Assembly (NCBI RefSeq): GCF_033807715.1
Contig: NC_084601.1
Location: forward strand, 19,672,129-19,736,128
DNA from: Cololabis saira
Lineage: Eukaryota > Chordata > Actinopteri > Beloniformes > Belonidae
Length of the DNA stretch: 64,000 nt
Reading direction: 5' to 3'
In this document: piece after piece, positions 35,901-50,900 of the stretch
Position numbering within the stretch: position 1 is the first letter of the stretch
How the letters are laid out: every line of letters begins with the position of its first letter
The notes under the pieces: generated by a model
Told to the model about the DNA's origin: nothing
Databases searched by the model: none
The model's input: only the letters and a program-made list of their open reading frames with translations
Program-made: the position numbers and the translations under genes

Positions 35901-38900
35901 GCTGCAAAATTTACCCTTATTTATGCTATATTCCATTTATGCCTATAAATATGCTCTATGTGGCACTTTTAACATTCAAAGGGCTTTGTGCAGCAATAGC
36001 AGGACTAAAATGACACAATGCAAGATTTAAAATAAATAACATTTTTAGAAATGTGGAAATTAAATATCTATAATAATTGAAAATTGTAGAAATATATTAA
36101 ATGAGCAGTAAAAGCAAAAGTTTGATAGAAAAGGGTTAAAGGAAACCAAAAACAACAACAACACAAAACAAAAAGGAGCATATTAAAACAAGCACTTCAC
36201 AAAAAGATAAGTAAATGTGAGCATTATTTATTCATTATTTGCTTCGTCTCAGTATCCAAATTTTCAGTCGGCTCCACAGGAAATGAGCTTGAAAACTTAA
36301 AGCTCCCATCTCAGACCTTCTGGGAACAGCAAGGTAGCCTGCTGCAAAAGACAGAGCTGTGGAGGGACTTGAAATAACATGATCTTTCTAATAAGGACTT
36401 TTTGTGTGTGACAAAAGTGAATTTCAATTCTGTTCCTAGTTTGACAGAAAAACCTGTTTATGCCAATTTTAAATGAATAAAATGAAGAGGAAAATGAAAG
36501 TGGAAACTAATACGCCATCAAGCTAAATAATTGTATTTGAGGGTTTTGGAGTCAAACCAGTGAAGTCAGTCGTCTCATAATTTGAATTGTGAAAATCACA
36601 AGTCAGCCAGAGTTGTACATCCCCATGACAACTCTGTTAATTCTGTAACTGATTTGTTTCCTTGGGCTTCATTGTTGAATGCAGCTGGGAATCATTAGCA
36701 TATCAGTTGAAATGCATGCTGTTTCCTGATGATGTTGGACAGAACTTTCCTAATCAGGCCCGTTTTGAAGATTTCTGCTTGAAAGTGACTTCCTAATAGA
36801 AAGTCAGTACATCTCAGAAGCTCCAGAGACATTTGAATAAATCTGTTGTCAAAGAGAAGTTAACGCAAGTGACATTACAACAAGATTGTACGATTAAATA
36901 AATGCATTACTGGAAGAGAGTAAATGAAGATGGAAAAACTGTATAAATAAATAAAGAATAATTGTCATCTCCATTTGACAAAATACTTAGGGTGCATATC
37001 TGTTTGGATTCATGTGATAAAAAAACGAAACCATCCACAAATCATTTTAGAAAGTCACTAAAATTTTAAATTTTAAAAAATAATTTTCAAAACTGACCAT
37101 TTTGACAGATTCAAAGATGCCATTGATGTTTTTTAAGAGTTGTATGAAATCCTTTTAAATCCAACTGTGTGGGGTTTGTTTGCGCCCTGCGATGGATTGA
37201 TTTGTTTAGGGGGAAATGGTCTACATTGGCTTAAAGCTGAGTTTTTCCCTATTCGTTAGGCATGCTGCATGTGTGTACATGTGATTAAAATGGCTTAAAT
37301 AGCTGCCTGGCCACAGTGCCTACGATACCTATGCATGGACAATGTCAGTGTATTTAGATGCATCTCTAGATGCATCAAACCATTAGATGTACTCGTAATG
37401 TAACAGAAATGTGAAGCCAGTGAAGTGAATCATTGTTTTTTTTGTGAATACCGAGGCCTTCCAAATCTGAGACATACAGTATAACCCCTCCAAGGTGTTC
37501 TGGGTCTGAGTCAGGTACCTCCCTAGAGAGGTGTCCAAGAGGCATCCTAATCAGATAAAGCACCTCAACAGGCTCCACTCAATGTGGAGGATCAACTCAA
37601 GTAACAGGATTTCTTACCCTGTCCCTAAAGAAGAGTCCAGCCATCCTCCACAGAAAACTCATTTTGACCACTTGTATCTGCAATCTCATTCTCTCGTCTC
37701 TAGCTGCAGGTCATCACCATAGATGACGGTTGGACTGTATCTCATCTGGTAAATGGAGTCTTGCCTTTGAGAGATGTGAGATGAGATGCTAAAGATGAGT
37801 GTCACTCACCTCGTTTTTCCAGTTGCGTCCCAGGAAGTGCTCGGCGACGTGGGCCGGTAGAACATTCTCCAGCAGAACCCGGTTGAGGTTCTCCATGGTT
37901 TCGATTTCCTCACACTCCCTCTTGAACTTGTCCCTCCACAAGAAGTCCAGTCTGCAGTAGTATTCGTTCTGTTACCGGAGACAACTTCGTCAGTCGTATC
38001 AACGCTCAGCATTAAGCTTGTGCCAAAACACGGAAGAAAACAAATATAAGAGAAGTATTTTTTTTAAATGAATTATTTTTAATTACAAGATGTAAAAATA
38101 CAAAGATGTTGAGTTTTTTATAGCACCGACTGGACGCAACGGTTGTTTAGACCTTGACCTACAGATATCTGTAATTCTCAGAGGTAGCACACCCAGTACT
38201 GGAGTTGAGGGGGGATGAGGGGGGATGGCATCCCCCCTGAAATAAAAACAGTCCAAATCATCCCCCCTGTAAAACTGCCATCCCCTCTTTCCATCCCTTA
38301 TGTCATTTCATCAATGAATGTGGTTTTTCTGCTATTTCAACATTTAGAGTCATCACCAGAAAAATAACACCAGAAAAATAACTTATTTGACAACTTTCAC
38401 CTGTTTCAAGTAAATTTTCACTTGAAATAAGTAGAAAAATCTGCCAGTGGGACAAGATTTATCTTCTCATTACAAGCAAAAAAAATATTGTTCCCCTGGC
38501 AGATTTTTTTTACTTATTTCAAGTGAAAATCTACTTGAAACTGGTGAAAATTGTTATTTTTTCCAGTGATGAGTCTTGTTTTAAGTGTAATAAGATTTTT
38601 TACTAAAATTAGACATTTTAACTAGAAATAGGACAAATATTCTTATTTTGAGTTTTTGCAGTGAACCATTTTAGTTATCCTGTGAAGGACAGAGGCATAT
38701 TGATAAGTTCAGAAAACTGTTTTTTATTTTTGTGTTTTGATGTATTTGATGTAAGCCCAGTGGATATTTAAAGCTTACAGAATGCTGCAATTAACTGCTG
38801 CTACTGTATGTCATTCCTGCAGGTGTTTTGGTCAGTGCTATTATTTGTAATATATTATATTATTTGTAATGAGCACAAATTATCTGTCCCCATATGATAA

Positions 38901-41900
38901 AATCCACCATCCCCCCTGATTTTTTTTTACAACTCGAGTACTGAGCACACCTGTATTTTTTCGTCATCATTGCTTGGAAACATTCTTGTCATTTCAGAAT
39001 CAGTGAAGTAGATTGAAACTGAAGGAATTCTTGGTATTCATAGAAAGCTAATGTCCCTGTAACACAACACTGAAATAACTCAGGGAGCTGCATTGTTTTT
39101 GCTCAAGGAGATAGTAGGCAGAGAGGACTGTTTTGCATAACGGATAGCCACTGCTTCGCTTTGTATTTTAGTCTGCTCATGCTCGCGGTTGTTCTGAATC
39201 CATCTGCATATGTTAAGAAGAGTTGCATATTGAGGTCAAGACTTTCAAGGGTTCTGTGTTTTTGCATCTCACAGGGTTACATGACTGCCCTTCTGTAGCC
39301 CGAAATCTCCGAGCTACTTGTAGGTTCGGCTTCTGCAGTCTGCAGAGCAAACGAAGGATGTGTGTGGGAGCACTCGAGTCTCCTGTGAGATCTGCTTCAT
39401 ATATGTGTGGTTAGCAGCCTTAATGATGAATGTATGCACAGAACGTCTTCCCCTGGAGATTAAAATGTGTTGCCAACTTAAAAGATTCCAACAGTGAAGG
39501 TAAGCAGAGCTTTGTTTGAGCTCTTTTACTGCAGTGCTGCTATCCTGAGGCTGAGATAAATTCTGCAAAAGCCTCCGGCCCTCTTAGGATAATTAATGGG
39601 AATCATTTGGCTGCGTATACAGACTCAGTATCAGCTCTCTTTAGGAGAAAGCGCTCCGGTACCTCCGCGACTCTAGAAAGTAGGCCAGAAGAAATGGAGC
39701 TCATTCAAGATGCCGTTTAAAAACCGGATAACAAGCCTTTAAATGAGTTTTACTCCACTGCGCAATGTGTTCTTGAGGGATGAATTACTGATGCCTTGTT
39801 TCCGCTAACCTGAATTCTCCTCCCTCTGACTAAATCACAAGAAAAAAAAGGCTTGTTAGGGTTGCTGATAGTAAGACCGCCGTTCTCCCAGAAATGTTTT
39901 TAGGATAACGAAGGTATAACAAAACAGTATCTGGAACTGTAAATGTATTTACCCGTTAAAACTTTTGCAACAAAATGCTAGTTGTTATGCTTCTAAAACA
40001 AATGTTCCATTCCCTTCGAGTGACAATTTCCCAGAATGGGAACAATCAAAGGAGCAAATGCGATTCTCAGGAGAGACCCAGTTTTGGGGACAGAAGCTCG
40101 GAGGCCTTTTCTCTGTCCAGAACATCTCACAGATGATAGATGTTACCGCCCCGAAAAAAAATAAACTCCTCACACACAATCTGGGTCATCTGAGTTGAGG
40201 TCATGCGGACGGCAGGCAAAGAGGAGATTCAGGCGGTGAGGCGGCCTGGCTGGTCCGATAGGACAGAGATATCTGTCGCAACAGCTATTTATTCCATCTC
40301 ATAAAAAGCTATATCACATCAGTGCTTTCAAAATTTATTTTTTAAGAGTTAATGAAGAGTTAATTTCATCTAAAATCCACTGGTGACAATTCCCTTGGAA
40401 CATCAGGGCTCTGTTGGTGCTGAAGCTGATTCTGAGTGTTGAATGGCCTGATAACATCGTTCTGAGTGCAGAGGATGACCCAGCTGCAGAAACACGCCTC
40501 ATGATACACACTTCTCTCCCTTTATGCGACTTCGGACAGCAATTACCCAACTACCTACTTTTTAAAAAATTACACAATATTCCAGTCACCCTTTTTAAAG
40601 CCTGATGTTTTTAATACACAGACAATCCAGTTTTGTAATTTTTGTTGTGTTTATTTATATATTGAAATTAAAGAATACCCTAATTTTGTCTTAGGCAGTT
40701 TCTAAATTATGATTTTCTTTGCATCATTATGAATATATTTGGTAATTTTGTTCATTTATTTATCCTATTATATGATCTTTAATTTTTGTGGGGGTTTTTT
40801 TTACTATAGGGCTGGTGTAGAGAAAATTAATTAATGTATCAAATATAATATATCTTAGCCTGATAGGTCAGACCCACAGCGGTCTGTCTAGATTTCTAGG
40901 CCTAATCCAGCATTATAGGGTTAAATGTGTTTGTTTTCATGTTAAAGAGCATCCTGTAAATCAGGCATGTCCCTTACATCATTATGTCTTACGTACGGTG
41001 TTCCCCCTAGAATTAAAGAGCACAGCATTAAACACGAGTTTCATATGAAACCATGGATCACTGTGAGATTTTGTTCCTGATTTTGGAAACATTAAAGTAC
41101 ACTTTTTTTCATTTTAAGTGTTTTATATGTCCTGTTTGCTGAATGTTTGTTATCACAAAAGGGTTACTCACCTGTCTGGCTAGTACAAGCAGCGTGATGA
41201 AGAAGATGAACAAAGACACGGAACCCATGGTCTTCGGATCCTTCAGGACCCCTGGTCTGAAACACAGAGTACCACACTTACTGCCTCTAACTCATTTACC
41301 GTTTCAGTAAAACATGTACAAAACATTAACAGTCTGATCTTTCTGGGTGGCAAATTGACAAGCAAGTTTATTTATTTCATTTTAATATAATGTGTGGCTT
41401 CTTTATAAAATAAAGTTGGACTTAATGAGCAATGGCTTTGAGAGACAGAAGGATAGACTGTGAAGAAGTACTGACATGTGTAATCATCGCTGTTTGACAG
41501 ATGTCTGGGAAATAAAAAAAATCATATTCATGCCATCAATTTAGCAGTTTAGACAGCTATTCCTAACATTTAACTTCTATATAGGATGAAAACCTGCTCA
41601 GAATCCAGCACCACGACAGCAGGCTTCACACGGTCGTGTGCAGAAGTCGGTACCGCTGCTATTCATGCAGACTTCGGTTTTTTGTTTAGTTTATTGGGAA
41701 AATGACATGGACCTTTTCAGACCAGGCCATCATTTATTTAGCTAAAATGAAGTCAAATAAATAAATAAATATAAACGTGGGCAAGAGTAACTCGTAGATT
41801 AGCAGCAGTAGCTTGAGTAAATGTTTCCTGTGTGACTGTGTGAAAGCCTCTGGCTTTGTTGTGGTGACGTTTTGAACACTTCTTGCTGGTCTTTGGATCT

Positions 41901-44900
41901 TTGTCCTGTTGCATGACTCAGCAGACTTTAGCTGTCAAACAGATGGCCTCACATTTACCTCTAGAGCAGTTGTTCTTGTTCAGTCCGGCTTCAGGACCCT
42001 TAGAAAACGTTTTCAAATGTATTTAATGAAAAGGTGATGCAGTTTAAAGTCGCTTCATACACTAACATTAAATAAAAGTGCAACAACTGAGAATAAGGAC
42101 TCGATATTGCAGCTTTACTTTCACCTGAGTCAAAGCGCCAGTGAAAACGGGTCTGGGACCCACTTTTGGGCCTTTAGAGTACTCTGGTGTGCAGAAGGGT
42201 TCTCGTTCACCTAAACAACCGCAAGGGATTCTGGGTTTCTGCCGAGATGCTGTGTCTGGGTTGATGTTGGGCACTGAGGCCAAACAACTCCACTTTTGCC
42301 TCATCTGTGCAGAAGCATCGCTCCAGAAGTAAGGTTTGATTCAAATCTGTTGCAAACAAACCTTACTGGTTCAGTTTTCTTCTAATTGTCATGTCTTGAA
42401 CTTTAATGCCAACAAACTGCCATGAATATCTGCATTTACAGTTGTCTGCCGGGCTGCTGATGATGACCAGTTCACCGAGGGCTGATGTTTAACTTCTGCA
42501 CATGACTGTACAGACAATCATCGATCAACAACTTTTTTATATTTAAACCATGTGAACCTAATCAAATGTCTCCCTGGAATAAAGAAACAAACATTTAGGA
42601 GTAAGAGGGAAATGCAGGGCAAGTATTATTTTTTCACCCCCACCAGTATCTCTCAGTGCTCTGAAAACTTTTGGATTGACGGGACTTTTTTCAGTAGTTG
42701 TCAGTCAAAAGTGGAAAAAGAATTCCCCTCCATCGACACAGCCTGCAGTGTCTCGCTGCCACTCATCCTCCTCATCTCCAGGAGACACACTTGACTGACT
42801 GTCAGAGGGGATACCGCCACCTCAGCATCAGCCTCTCCCCCAAGTCCACATTCCAGTCTCATCCGTCAGTCTAACCAGCTGCGCTCCACTGAAGTGAGCA
42901 GGATGCTGCGTTTCAAAGTAATGATATTTAACCTAGAGGGGGGGCTTCATTGTGTAGTTTTTTTTTGAGTATAGGTGGACGTGTGTGAGCGTGTGTGTGT
43001 GTGTGTGTGTGTGTATGCATGTGTGTGTGTGTGTGCCATTACCTATCTAGTTTATCAGTGCGGTACGTTGCTTCGCTAAATCCATCCAGCAGGAAGGCGT
43101 GTGTCTGGAGGATGATGATGTTGTAGATCACCACGGCGACCAGCATCACCACCATCTTCAGCTCATAGTTGATCCTCAGAAACACTGAGCATGAAACCAG
43201 GCCCAGAATACAACAGTAGATGAAGTACTGAAGACAGAAATAGTGACAAATAAATAAATAAAAATGATATCAGTGACATGGTACTCACTAAACTTTGCAG
43301 TTTCATCTTTGTATTTGTCGTGTGAAACCAGATCAAGACTGAACTTCAGAATTCAGGATGCAGGTGGGCAAGAAAAGAAAAACAACTAAGGCGAGATATG
43401 CAAACAAAAAACTACTAATGTGCGGAAAAGAAGAGGGAAAAAAACGAATACACAAAAATCCAGGAGGTTGGAATCAGGAACTCGAGAACAAGACAATCTG
43501 GGTGAACAGTTGGACTAACGAAGCACGAGGAAGAGATAACACTATGGATATTTTCAAAATCACAGCCCATACTAGTAATTGTTCATTGTATGTGAAACAT
43601 CTGGACGATGCGCAACTTCTGGAAGAAAATGCCAGCATCTACAACAGAGCCAGTATCAGCAGTCATGTGACCAGTATATTATACTGTAGCATAAGCACTT
43701 TACGGCAACATAATACCTATGTTGTATGTTGAGCTAATGCGTTCTGTATACTGCGCAGAATGGGCAAAATGCAGTAGGCTACGTGGTTTTGAAAATGGCA
43801 GATGACAAACAACGAGGCCTGGAGGCCGGATAAATAAGACAGGAACTAACTCATCAAAGAAGGAGCTTAACAAAAGCAGTAATCAAATGTAAAAAACAAA
43901 CAAACCGTGACTTTAGACTTTACCAAAAACCAAACACTTAACTACAACAAGAGTAGGATCAAGGATAAAAACAAAGACAGCGATGGTGTCAAGCTTAGAA
44001 AAAGCATAAAGTTAGGGTTTTGTTTGTGCTCCAGAAAATGAGGACAGAAAAAAACCCCTGTCTGTGCATGTAGAGAATAACAAACAAGAAGAATGAAATC
44101 CCTGAGCTCGTCCCTGTGTCCAACAGGTGTCTCTTTTCAGATTTGACAAAGCAGCATAAAATCAGCATCAACTTCCTAGGATCATATGCATCCTCAACAC
44201 CCGGGGAGTGTATTTACAAGGAAACTAATACGTATACAAGTACAATCTGTACGCTGGTATGTTCTATCCACCTACGGTCCAGCTGTCGCTGCTGTACTTA
44301 CTGGCAAGTAAAACTTGTTTTTATGTTCTTCTATATAGTCCACCTGCGTGTCGTTGGTGAGGTTCACGGTGGGAGCAGTTGGCTGCACGGCCCCAGCAGC
44401 TCCTCCAGATTCCTCAACGAAGAACTGACAAGCAAAACAAAGTACATGCTCTCAGTATTTACAGCCTTTTGTGACCTTGTATCAGGTTCATGAAACAGCA
44501 AATAAGATGAAACGAGATGAGCAGAGCCGAGGGGGATACAACACTTTCAGTAAGGAAAATAAATAGTCCGAAAGCATTACATTTAAATATCTCCACATTA
44601 GCTTTCGAGTAATTTTCATCAGACTGTTCATCACAAATAAGTGGTGTTTATCTAGAATATCAGTGCTGATTAACTGTGCTCTTCACCATTTACCCACATT
44701 TTTATCTTTATCACATATCACCTCCATTCTTGTTCTTTTAATCAACACAGAAACAGATGAACTGTACTTCTTTTCTCTGTTACATCTCATTTAACGTCAC
44801 TCGTGATTGTTTTGAAGTAATCTATCAATTACTGCAAAGCATTAATTAATCTGCATCATTAAAACAAGTAGGAGAGTCAATGCGGCTCTCCGAACGACAA

Positions 44901-47900
44901 CAGAGCTTTGCATATTTACATACTGGGCGTGAACATTCTGTGGAACGTCTCACCATATTGAAGACGGCCATCACCAGGATGAGAGCGGTGGTCGTCATGG
45001 TGAGGACCAGCCGCAGCCAGGGGTTGTTGGTGACGATGATGCGAGACGAAGTTGGGAGCCACGGCAGAGAGCAGACGGAGCCCTTCCCTCCCTGCTGTGG
45101 AGGCAAAGAAACGCAGGTTGATGATGCAGGAACGATGAAAGTGTTTCTGTCCCGAACAAAGAACATCCCACAACTCACAGAGGAGTGTTTTATGCTCTTG
45201 GCTCCTGCAGCCAGAAGCATAACAGAGCTTTAGATCCTTTCAGATAACCCAGATTCTTAAAAACGATGATGGTGAATTAGAAAAAAAAAAACTAAAAGTC
45301 ACATTTGTTATCGTTATAGCTCGAGGCATGTAATTAACCACAGGTCAGATAAGCCAACTACTTCACTCACAATAAAAGACAAATGACTTGAATTAAGGAA
45401 AAGTTTCAGCTTTATTTTTTACTGTTACTACTGTGTTATCCCAGCTGTTGTTACACTCCCTGGTTTCTGTTTTGAGGAGTTTACTCCAGGACAGCATGTT
45501 CCCCCTGCATCATGAGATCAAACGCTTCCATTGTTTTTTTGGTCTGAAACACGAGGCAGCATCCCGGGCACCGACGACAAATATAAACATGTGCAAAACT
45601 GAAACCCCCTGGCATTAACTGGTTGTCTGGATTAAATTGCCATGAAATGCGATCTAATCTCCATCATAATTGCAATAAGTCACAATAACAAACAAAATGT
45701 GCTCTAGGTGATGCTATTATAATTTTAAACATTTACGCTGCTGTGAGGGAAAACAAGTCAAAACATGTTGCATATGACTCAAAACAATATCGTGACTGAA
45801 CTTGAACTTTTAACACTCAGAAATAAATACTATAACAATTTTAATCAGCATGGTGATAAGTACAGGCATGTTTCACCCCCAGCGCTCATACCTGCCAGTT
45901 ATAATTATTATAATACTAACTTGTGAGTTCCGACAGTTCTTTGGTAAAAGTAAGTGCACCCTTGGAGTTAATAGTTGGCTGACTCTCCTTTGACAGGAAC
46001 TGTGGGCGATCGTTTTCACTACCCCTGGATCAGATCTGCTAAGCATTTAGGAGGAATTTGGGACGTTCCTCTCTCCAAAACTGCTTCAGCTCAGATTTTA
46101 CTTTTAAGATGTTTGGTGTGAACGGCTCTCTCGAGGTTAGAGCTTCCTCCACCACACATCATCATCGTGGGGATGTTTTCATATCGTTAAGCTGTACCAT
46201 TCTGGGGTCATACATCATGCTGAGTATTCTTCCAGGAAATTCAACTTTTCTTTCAGCGGTCCACAAAACCTTTTTTTTCAGCAGCGTTTGCAGATTGCCA
46301 CAGTGTGTGTTTTTTTTTTAATAAAATCCAGGCGTGAAGCGATGTCCTTTTGGAAAGCAGGGGCTTCGTTTGTGGTGTTTTGCCATGGACGCTGATATTT
46401 GCATGACAGACTTGCGATTGAGCATTTAGCCTTGGCCACTTGATTAAACAAAACTGCTGAGAGCAGCAACATTTATCTTTGCCCTGACTAAGTGTGCAGA
46501 CTGAAAAAAGATTAACATTGACCTTAACAATGTTTTTGTCTACTGGAATCGTAAGAATGAATCCTCATTTTTGCCTTAAAATGATTATGCTTCCTTTGTT
46601 TCATTGTCGTTCTGCATCGAGACGCCTGATGTATGTTCTGACCCTATTTCCTGCAATAGCTTAGTTAAATCTACTGAAATTTGAATCATCTCTCAAGTCT
46701 TCTTCTTGATAACTTGCATTCACTCAGTTTCAGTCCAGATATTCACCTAGTTGGAAAAAACATATTAAAGAGCATTAATAGGTTTTTCCACAACAAGACT
46801 TATGAACAGAGATGTCTTCAGGCATTTAACTTTTACTCCAGGGCTGTTCTTGGATTCTGCATCGTGTCTTTGGACTCATCCTGGCTGGATTCCCTCTCAG
46901 AGTTACTGCAGTACTAAACTGTCTCCATTCAGTTTGTGTTTGTTGGCTCTTTTCATACTTTGAAATGAGTTTGTTTCCCTTTCCAGCCTGCTCTTGCTTG
47001 TACGTCTTTGTTCCCATCAGCAGATGCATCTGATGAATAGCAAAAACTGTCAAAGTAGTTCTAAACCCCAGTCTCCAAACTCTTTCCATCAACTGGACCC
47101 CCAGTATGCAAACGTCTGAACCAAATGGTCTTTCACTATTGAAGCTTTCAGTTCAGGATCTCACTCAGATTTTCCTCTAGCACTGAAAATGCTTAACGGG
47201 TGTGTGCAGTTAAGTCATCGAAAGTTACTTTGGGTTGTTGTCGTCGTAATTAGGTTGCGTTTGTACTCTACCGTGACATTGATGAAGACTGGATTACATT
47301 TTATGGCAAATGAACGCAGAAAACCTCGTCTGATTCCAAGAGGTTCATACGACCGTCAGAATCCACACAATTTTTTGTACTGTCACACAAAAAAGAAGAA
47401 AGTCCTAAGAAAGTTATTTAAAATTTTCCGAAAATAAAAGGTTGCCATGACCAGAGACAGAAGAGTATGAAGACGTCATCTACAAAGCATTTGCCCTGTA
47501 TCCCTGTGGTTTTTCACCAACGCATGACACTTCATTAAGACAAATCACATTCAGGGAACTGTCAACTTTTGAAACACCTGCATAATACCTCCATATAAAA
47601 ACCTCCCCCCTCAGATATTCCCCCCCGGAGTGTCTAAAACAGCGACGGCTTGAATTTTCCTTCTCTCTTGAACAATTGAGAATTTTTCTCCAGCGGTTGC
47701 GATGGTGCCTTCTCCTAGCAACAGCCCAGTTCGTTTGGTCTGAAAAGACATTTTCCAAGAAATTTGGTCACAATCACAGCGTAATGAACTTTTCAGAGAT
47801 GAACAAAGAACGTCCATTAGAGCCAATAAGCCCCATTATTGAATAACGTCACTGAACCAGTCAGACGGTGCTAAGCCGCACATTTAAACATGTAAGTTGA

Positions 47901-50900
47901 TAGTATGTAAGAGGCCCCCTGAGGTTTGTAGGTTAAGGCCTCTTTCACCAGAATCCGCAGAAGCTTTGATCGGGGGGGGTTCAACTTCATCTTTTGTTCA
48001 TTGCCTGTGTTCATAATGATCCAGTGCATAACTCTGACATCTCGATCAGGACAAGCTCAAGGTTATTGACGATTCAAAGTGACCCATTTACAGGATAATC
48101 ATCCTGTAAACTTTCTTATTTTTTTTCAAATATTTTTATCCCAATTTTTTCCCCATTTCCCCTCCAGTGCTCCTACCTAAGTCAGTCCTGGGCAACTCTC
48201 TTCTTTTATTGCTTACCCATGCAGCCCCATATGAGCATGAAAATAATATCTCAACTTGTGCTTCGCTTCAAACGATAGCAGTAAATCATGACATGAGCTA
48301 CCGAATGAAGAAGAGTGAAAGACATTACTTCACACAATCCTTAAAACAATGGATGCAGCTGATGCCATGTTTCAACAGGAATGATCTCTTTCTCTTTGCA
48401 ATATAAAACAGCTACACAAGCAGCTATAACAAGAACATGTCCCGTTATGATCTGTATTTATAATGCATTTAAAGGTAGGGTATGCAATTCCACACCATTT
48501 CTAACACAGACCATTCAGTGTATATCTCCTCACCATCCTCTAGTTGCCCATCTTATGAGTACACTTTGAAAAGACAAAGGGCCTGATTTACTAATGGTTT
48601 GCGTGTGTAAAAACGTGTGCAGTATGTTGTGTAATTGAAACTGGTTTACTGTGATCGTTGATGGCAAACTCATATTAAGCATTTACATCGCTGGTTATTA
48701 TGTGCCCCCCAATTAGATCTGTTCTGCCGCCGACTCTGTTTTAACCTCATCTGCCGTTCTTTTTGTCTTACCAACTGCATTTATTCTATCGCAGATTTTT
48801 CCGATATTGCGTTTCTTTTGGTAATGTTTAAATTTCTTTGCTGTAGTTCATGAATGTGTTTATTTGCCTCTTCCACTAATATTTCTCCACCGCGTCAAAT
48901 TTCATTTTGCGCTTGCGACTATATCCTGCTTTCCATCCAGACTCTCCATGGCGCAAAGTTTGCGCCGCAAACCGTAAGACGCGCAACACCTCATTTAAAT
49001 ACTGCTGTTTGCACCTGTTATCAATTGCGCACGCAATCTTAGTTGATCACCCGCAAAACACACAACAACAGCACGTGCAAACTTTTTCAGTGCACACGCA
49101 ATTTAGTACTCTTTATTTAGGATCTTAGTAAATCGGGCCCAAAGTCTTCATACGCAGCTCTATAAACTGGAAACAAACAAACAAAAAGTACCCGGTAACC
49201 CACATCAACAGCCATGTGTTTTACCTTTCAAGCATCGAGCAAAGCACACAGTGCATCAACCCTGTCAAGACACAAGAGCTACTACTGTTTTTGGAAAGTT
49301 ATTGCTTAACACGAGGGAGAAAGTCATAATTCACAGTAATTCAAGACTTTGATGAGAAGCTATTGACGATCCACTAATGGGAAGCAGGCGTGTTGATGCA
49401 AGCAAACATCTCAAATATGCAGGACAGCGGCCCTCGAAGACTGGCGTCCGATACCTGTACCTATATCGAATGGTTTCTGTTTCTGTTTCAAATGATTGTT
49501 TTTTTCCAGAAGGTCGGGAAAAGATGATTTAAGTGGACAGGTTTTTCAGTTTTCCCCAAAAAACTGTCAAGATCTTGACAGTCCTTGACAACCTTGGCAG
49601 CTAAAACATGTGAATCCACACATAATGTATTGTTTTTCTTCTTTTTCTACGTCAAAATAAAAATGAATATTATTGTCTTCATGGGAAACATTGTGCATTT
49701 GATCAACAGAGTAGAATCCTTTCAGTGTTGAGTGTTTTTCTCTGACCTTTGCGGAAACTAAAAGCTTGAAAAATGGCACGGTCACGGTCTTTTGGCATCG
49801 CTGCAGTACCAGAAGCACAACCGTTATGCACATTCATGATGCAAAAGTACTTCCTAGACTTGTTTTTGGTTTATTTCGATGTAAAGAAAAATGAGCTCTC
49901 CGCCTCATTGTGTTTCAGTAATACTATGCTCTATTTGAGGGATGAACTCATTATAACTTTAAAATGGACATAAGACAGGAACAGAGAGTCCTGTGAGAGA
50001 AAATGAAAAGCCTTGAATAATTTTTTTTTCTGGCCTTTATTCAAAGTGTAGACAGGAGGGAGAGAGAGAGAGAATGGGGATGACGTGCAGCAAAGGGTTT
50101 GCAGGCTGGGACTTGAAACTGCAACTGCTGCAGGGGGACTGTAACCTCAATACAGGGGTTGCTTGCTTTGCACTGTGGCACCCGGTGGCCCAAAAGTCTT
50201 GAATACTGTGTTGATGGAGATCATACGATATCTGAGGGATGGAGGGTTTCCTTTCTCTTTCACATTAGTTTTCTCAAGTAAAAATAAAAATGTCACATAT
50301 TGCCAAATAATCTAAAGAAGCTCAGGTCTCATCTAATGATAATACAGATGTATGTGTCCAGAGGGTGAACTTGACTTGGATCCTGAGAAGTGACAGGCTC
50401 CTACAACACCCTGAACATTGCTCTAAATATGTAGGGGCTTTGTTGTGACAGATGGAGAGCAAACTGACGACATGTAATGCAAATCTTTATGTCTCTATAT
50501 GTGTAAAGAGGTGAGTTAATAACGCATAAAACCAATAGGTCAATATAGGCCAAAACTAAATGCATACATCCAGACATCCAGAATGTCTGCAGGCGAAAAC
50601 ACTTATATACTGTAATACAACAAACTTGACTTGCACAGACTGTTGCGTGGAGCTAATCAGTGCATTTTACTAATGTGATTAACTGAGCAGAAACATAGCT
50701 AATCTCCTGGAAGTAAACGTAAACAATAAAATGCTCTTCTGCATTTGAATAAATACTGCTGTCTTATTCTAATTTTGTTTAGAAAAAAGAAGAAAAAAAA
50801 AGGCCAATCAAAACACGTTGTATTGACAACACACCAATATCTGAAAAGTAGCCTGTAAAAACAAGAATTCTTAGAATTGCATCTAAGTAGAAAAAATGAA

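Noticed and set aside
43358..43732. A 124-codon plus-strand frame in an adcy2 intron
   Set aside because: Low-complexity Lys/Asn/Thr composition, no domain, and no start context or splice support.
44846..45233. Long frames on both strands around adcy2 exon w8
   Set aside because: They read through exon w8 into the intron on either strand. Only 44954-45094 is supported by splice sites and similarity.
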